Source: DAOTXK01 sp034435395 (GTDB lineage Bacteria; Chloroflexota; Anaerolineae; Aggregatilineales; Ch27). From it: DNA of 34,544 nt. The notes beneath the pieces were generated by a model. It searched no databases and was not told the origin of the DNA. It worked only from the letters and a program-made list of their open reading frames with translations. A program made the position numbers and the translations under genes. This document shows, in pieces, positions 32,509 to 34,544 of this stretch; positions within the stretch are counted from its first letter, which is position 1, and each line of letters opens with the position of its first letter. The stretch is from assembly GCA_034435395.1 (NCBI GenBank), contig DAOTXK010000140.1, positions 1-34,544 of the forward strand, written 5' to 3'.

Positions 32509-32519
32509 CACTGTTCCCG

Positions 32520-33224
32520 TTAGCTGGGAATCATATAACCGACGCCGTGGACCGTCTGGATGTACTTGGGACTGCGGGTGTCCTTTTCCAGCTTGGCCCG
32601 CAGATTCCGCACATGTACCCGGACCAGGTCCGGATCGCCGGTGTAGGGGGGGTATTCCCAGACAGCCTCCAACAGGTGTTGCGGTGAGAGCGGCTGATCG
32701 GCGTGTTCCATCATGTAGCGCAGGAGGCGATGTTCGGTGGCGGTTAGCTGAGTCGCCTTGCCCCCGACCTCGACCTGATAGGTATCGGAGTTTAAGGTGA
32801 CATCCCCCACCGTGATCACCGACAGCCTGTCGGCGTCTCCCTCCTCGTCGCTGGAGGTGCGCCGCAGTAACGCGCGCACGCGGGCCAGGAATACCGCCAG
32901 GTCCAGCGGCTTGGTGACGTAGTCATCGCCGCCGGCATCCAGGCCATTCACGATGTCTTCCGGCTGTGAATGGGCCGTCAAGAAGAGGATCGGCAGACTG
33001 ACGTACTCCGGATCGTTGCGCAGTTGTCGGCATACCGTCAGGCCGTCCATTTCCGGCATGGTCACGTCCAGCACCAGCAGGTCAGGTCGTCGCTTCCGGA
33101 GTTGGGCCAGCGCCTCTCTGCCGTCGCTGGCCTGCCCAACCTCGTACCCCACGCCGGTGAGTGCATCCAGCAACAGGGCACGCATTTTTGAGTCGTCGTC
33201 AACCGTGAGAATGTAAGCACTCAT
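32520..33224 (-). CDS. OmpR-family response regulator
   Basis: This 234-residue protein has a receiver domain (about residues 1-120) with acidic pocket Asp9-Asp10, phospho-acceptor Asp53 in LLVLDVTMPEMDG, Thr83 and Lys105 in DYVTKPLDL. A C-terminal winged helix (about 135-232) follows, with LTATEHRLLRYMMEH and VRVHVRNLRAKLE as recognition region. It is a transcription factor activated by phosphorylation. It begins 6 bp after the PspA-like gene stop, and its GGAG ribosome-binding site lies at the end of that gene, so they are co-transcribed. No histidine kinase is in the window. The adjacent tad promoter and the pspA upstream region share AATTGT elements, which are candidate targets. Confidence 0.95.
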   Translation of the reverse strand: MSAYILTVDDDSKMRALLLDALTGVGYEVGQASDGREALAQLRKRRPDLLVLDVTMPEMDGLTVCRQLRNDPEYVSLPILFLTAHSQPEDIVNGLDAGGDDYVTKPLDLAVFLARVRALLRRTSSDEEGDADRLSVITVGDVTLNSDTYQVEVGGKATQLTATEHRLLRYMMEHADQPLSPQHLLEAVWEYPPYTGDPDLVRVHVRNLRAKLEKDTRSPKYIQTVHGVGYMIPS

Positions 33225-33230
33225 AGGGGA

Positions 33231-33878
33231 TCACTCCTCTTTTTCCGGGTTGTGACGCGCCAGGCGGGCCCGCCGGACGGCCAGATCGTCTTCGGCAGGC
33301 GTCGCGGTTCCACGATCCTGATCCCGGGCTTCTCCCAAAGCTGCCGCAGAAGGCCCTGCTTCGTTTTCCAGAGTCTCAACCTCGATCCGGGTGGTGTGCA
33401 GCACGGTGTCAAGGGTCTCGCCAGCCGCTGGCGGTCGGGAGGGCCGTTGCTCCCGCGCCTCGGCGATCAGCCCCTCCAGCACATTGACGCGCTCGATGAA
33501 TTCAGCCGTGCTCCGTCGATGTTCGGCCAGATCAGCCTCCAGCAGGGCGGCTTTCTGTTCCGTTCGTTTGAATTGTTCCAGGGCATGGCGGGCGGCGATT
33601 TCATCGCCTTGCAGCAAAGCGTTGTCCGCTTGTATATCCCAGTCGGAAGCTTCCTGGCGTAGCGCATCGATCGCCGTCTGCAGATTCTCCTCATGGGTGA
33701 TCGCTTGGTCAATCCGTCGGCGCAGCGCGACAATTTCCTGGTCGATGTTCGCTCCCAGCCTGTCGGCGGACAAAAGCTCGCCCCGCTCCCGGCTGCCGGG
33801 CAGACGCAGGTCTTCTTCCAGGAAGGATTCGATCCGCGATCGGATCAGCGTGTTGATCTTGTTTAACAGACCAGTCAT
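33231..33878 (-). CDS. PspA/IM30-like coiled-coil protein
   Basis: This 215-residue protein resembles PspA/IM30. It has an N-terminal amphipathic helix (LLNKINTLIRSRIESFLEE), then long coiled coils with the family-like segment ASDWDIQADNALLQGDEIAARHAL. The C-terminal third is polar and Ala/Glu/Arg-rich and probably disordered. PspA proteins bind stressed membranes as ESCRT-III-like oligomers. The first coiled coil has an insertion (SRERGELLSADRLGANID) compared with typical PspA, so it may be a distinct subfamily. The ATG at 33878 lies only about 3 nt after the predicted transcript start, so translation is nearly leaderless. The response regulator follows immediately. Confidence 0.75.
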   Translation of the reverse strand: MTGLLNKINTLIRSRIESFLEEDLRLPGSRERGELLSADRLGANIDQEIVALRRRIDQAITHEENLQTAIDALRQEASDWDIQADNALLQGDEIAARHALEQFKRTEQKAALLEADLAEHRRSTAEFIERVNVLEGLIAEAREQRPSRPPAAGETLDTVLHTTRIEVETLENEAGPSAAALGEARDQDRGTATPAEDDLAVRRARLARHNPEKEE

Positions 33879-33887
33879 GTCACTTGT

Positions 33888-33916
33888 ATTGTACAGGTAC
33901 GAGAGGGTACAGGCAA
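33888..33916 (-). promoter_or_regulatory. Promoter of pspA-like/response regulator operon
   Basis: On the minus strand TTGCCT (33916-33911), a 17-bp spacer and TACAAT (33893-33888). The transcript is predicted to start near 33881, three bases before the ATG. Confidence 0.6.
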
Positions 33917-33929
33917 TCGGGCTGCGCGC

Positions 33930-33959
33930 GCCAATTGTTCAGAAAATCACACAATTGGC
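33930..33959. promoter_or_regulatory. Inverted repeat upstream of pspA-like promoter
   Basis: GCCAATTGT (33930-33938) and ACAATTGGC (33951-33959) are perfect 9-bp inverted repeats with a 12-bp AT-rich spacer, centred about 30 bp upstream of the -35 box. It is a candidate operator or activator site, possibly for the downstream OmpR-type regulator. It also follows the DUF1028 gene stop, but no T-run suggests a terminator. Confidence 0.5.
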
Positions 33960-34030
33960 CCCTGATACCCGCCGAACCGCCCACGGCCATCCGTCTCAGC
34001 TCTCTGACGGGCCGGTGGTTCTCGTCCGGC

Positions 34031-34544
34031 TCAGCCGAACCGCGTCCGTAAGTAGTTGAGGGCCACCCGATCGATCACATCAGGCTGTCGGTCGATGGCC
34101 CACCGCTCTTCCAGATTCTCGTTGCTGACCAGCGCCCAGAAAGCCCGTTTGGAATCGTTGTCCCAGATGCCGTTCACCTCGCCGCGATAGAAGCCTTGCT
34201 CCTGGAGCAGCGCCTGCAATTCGCGGGCGATGGCCTCGTCGATGGGAAGCACATCCTCCGGGCGGACATCGCCAAAGAAGACGTGGTGCATATTCACCAA
34301 TGTCTGGAGGCGCTGCACCGGCTCCGGATCGTCATCCACGCGCAGGTCCAGATAACGATCGTTGTCGCCGCCATAACCGCCGTTAGGACGCACCACCAGC
34401 ACCCCCGCTGACTGTTTGCCGCGGCGGTCACCACCGACGGTGTCCCCGGCCAGCAGCGCCGCCAGCAGGCGATCGGACAGTTCACCTGAGGCCGCGGTGA
34501 AGGCTTCGGCCATGGCCTCCAGTGTTTCCGGCCCGGTCAGGATG
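34031..34544 (-). CDS. DUF1028 family protein, N-terminus cut by window edge
   Basis: The last 171 residues of a minus-strand gene are present, and the frame stays open to the window edge (ILTGPETLEAMAEAF before the first internal Met). GGDRRGKQSAGVLVVR and GGYGGDNDRYLDLRVDD are characteristic of DUF1028, an Ntn-hydrolase-like family of unknown function. A peptidoglycan-binding-like C-terminal segment follows (LQALLQEQGFYRGEVNGIWDNDSKRAF), as seen in longer members. The missing N-terminus would carry the putative nucleophile. A stop at 34031 and the 153-bp gap before the pspA-like gene make it a separate unit. Confidence 0.9.
   Translation of the reverse strand, partial: ILTGPETLEAMAEAFTAASGELSDRLLAALLAGDTVGGDRRGKQSAGVLVVRPNGGYGGDNDRYLDLRVDDDPEPVQRLQTLVNMHHVFFGDVRPEDVLPIDEAIARELQALLQEQGFYRGEVNGIWDNDSKRAFWALVSNENLEERWAIDRQPDVIDRVALNYLRTRFG

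Overview
The window is GC-rich, densely coded bacterial DNA on both strands. No rRNA or tRNA was seen. The gene set suggests a Chloroflexota bacterium, probably Anaerolineae-like: Tad-type pseudopilins fused to Cys-rich repeats, a PspA-like protein next to an OmpR regulator, a CcdA-thioredoxin fusion, DUF2085 and DUF1028 proteins, and many lipoproteins with Thr/Pro linkers. This assignment is inference from gene content, not from a marker gene.

Layout. 1-3.8 kb: a truncated MEMO-family gene (-), then DedA, OsmC, a 2TM protein and a lytic transglycosylase (+), then a macro-domain-like protein (-). 3.9-7.8 kb: asparaginyl-tRNA synthetase, a DUF4177-like protein, and two adjacent PLP enzymes, threonine synthase-like and threonine dehydratase-like. 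7.8-14.7 kb: a transglutaminase-like protein, then a surface-polysaccharide group (Wzx-type flippase, hexapeptide acyltransferase, O-antigen-ligase/TPR protein, small membrane protein). 14.8-18.4 kb: galactokinase, an endonuclease-IV-like TIM barrel and an M28 lipoprotein peptidase. 18.4-21.4 kb: a sulfur module (regulated leader, thiosulfate sulfurtransferase, SufE, sulfite-oxidase-like molybdoenzyme). 21.4-26.6 kb: a redox/envelope module (carboxymuconolactone-decarboxylase-like protein, thioredoxin-like lipoprotein with an in-frame TGA, degenerate L,D-transpeptidase, CcdA-thioredoxin fusion, TlpA-like thioredoxin, DUF2085 protein). 26.6-32.3 kb: three Tad pseudopilin genes on the minus strand. 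32.5-34.5 kb: an OmpR-type regulator, a PspA-like protein and a truncated DUF1028 gene, all on minus.

Two observations stand out. First, the thioredoxin-like lipoprotein at 21829-22425 has an in-frame TGA exactly where the first cysteine of the CxxC active site should be (W-TGA-S-A-C), and the same frame continues through the rest of an intact thioredoxin fold. It is either an undescribed selenoprotein or a nonsense mutant. Second, the sulfurtransferase is preceded by a compact control region: a perfect 9-bp inverted repeat around the -35 box, a strong promoter, an apparently leaderless 36-codon ORF containing Cys-Met-Cys, and an intrinsic terminator. The 3' arm of that terminator can alternatively pair with sequence immediately before the Cys codons. 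This looks like cysteine-responsive attenuation of a sulfur operon.

A third thread is regulatory: AATTGT elements occur as an inverted pair upstream of the pspA/response-regulator promoter and as a direct pair within the promoter region of the tad operon, so the regulator may control both. Several promoters share a TTGCCN-N16/17-TACAAT-like form.
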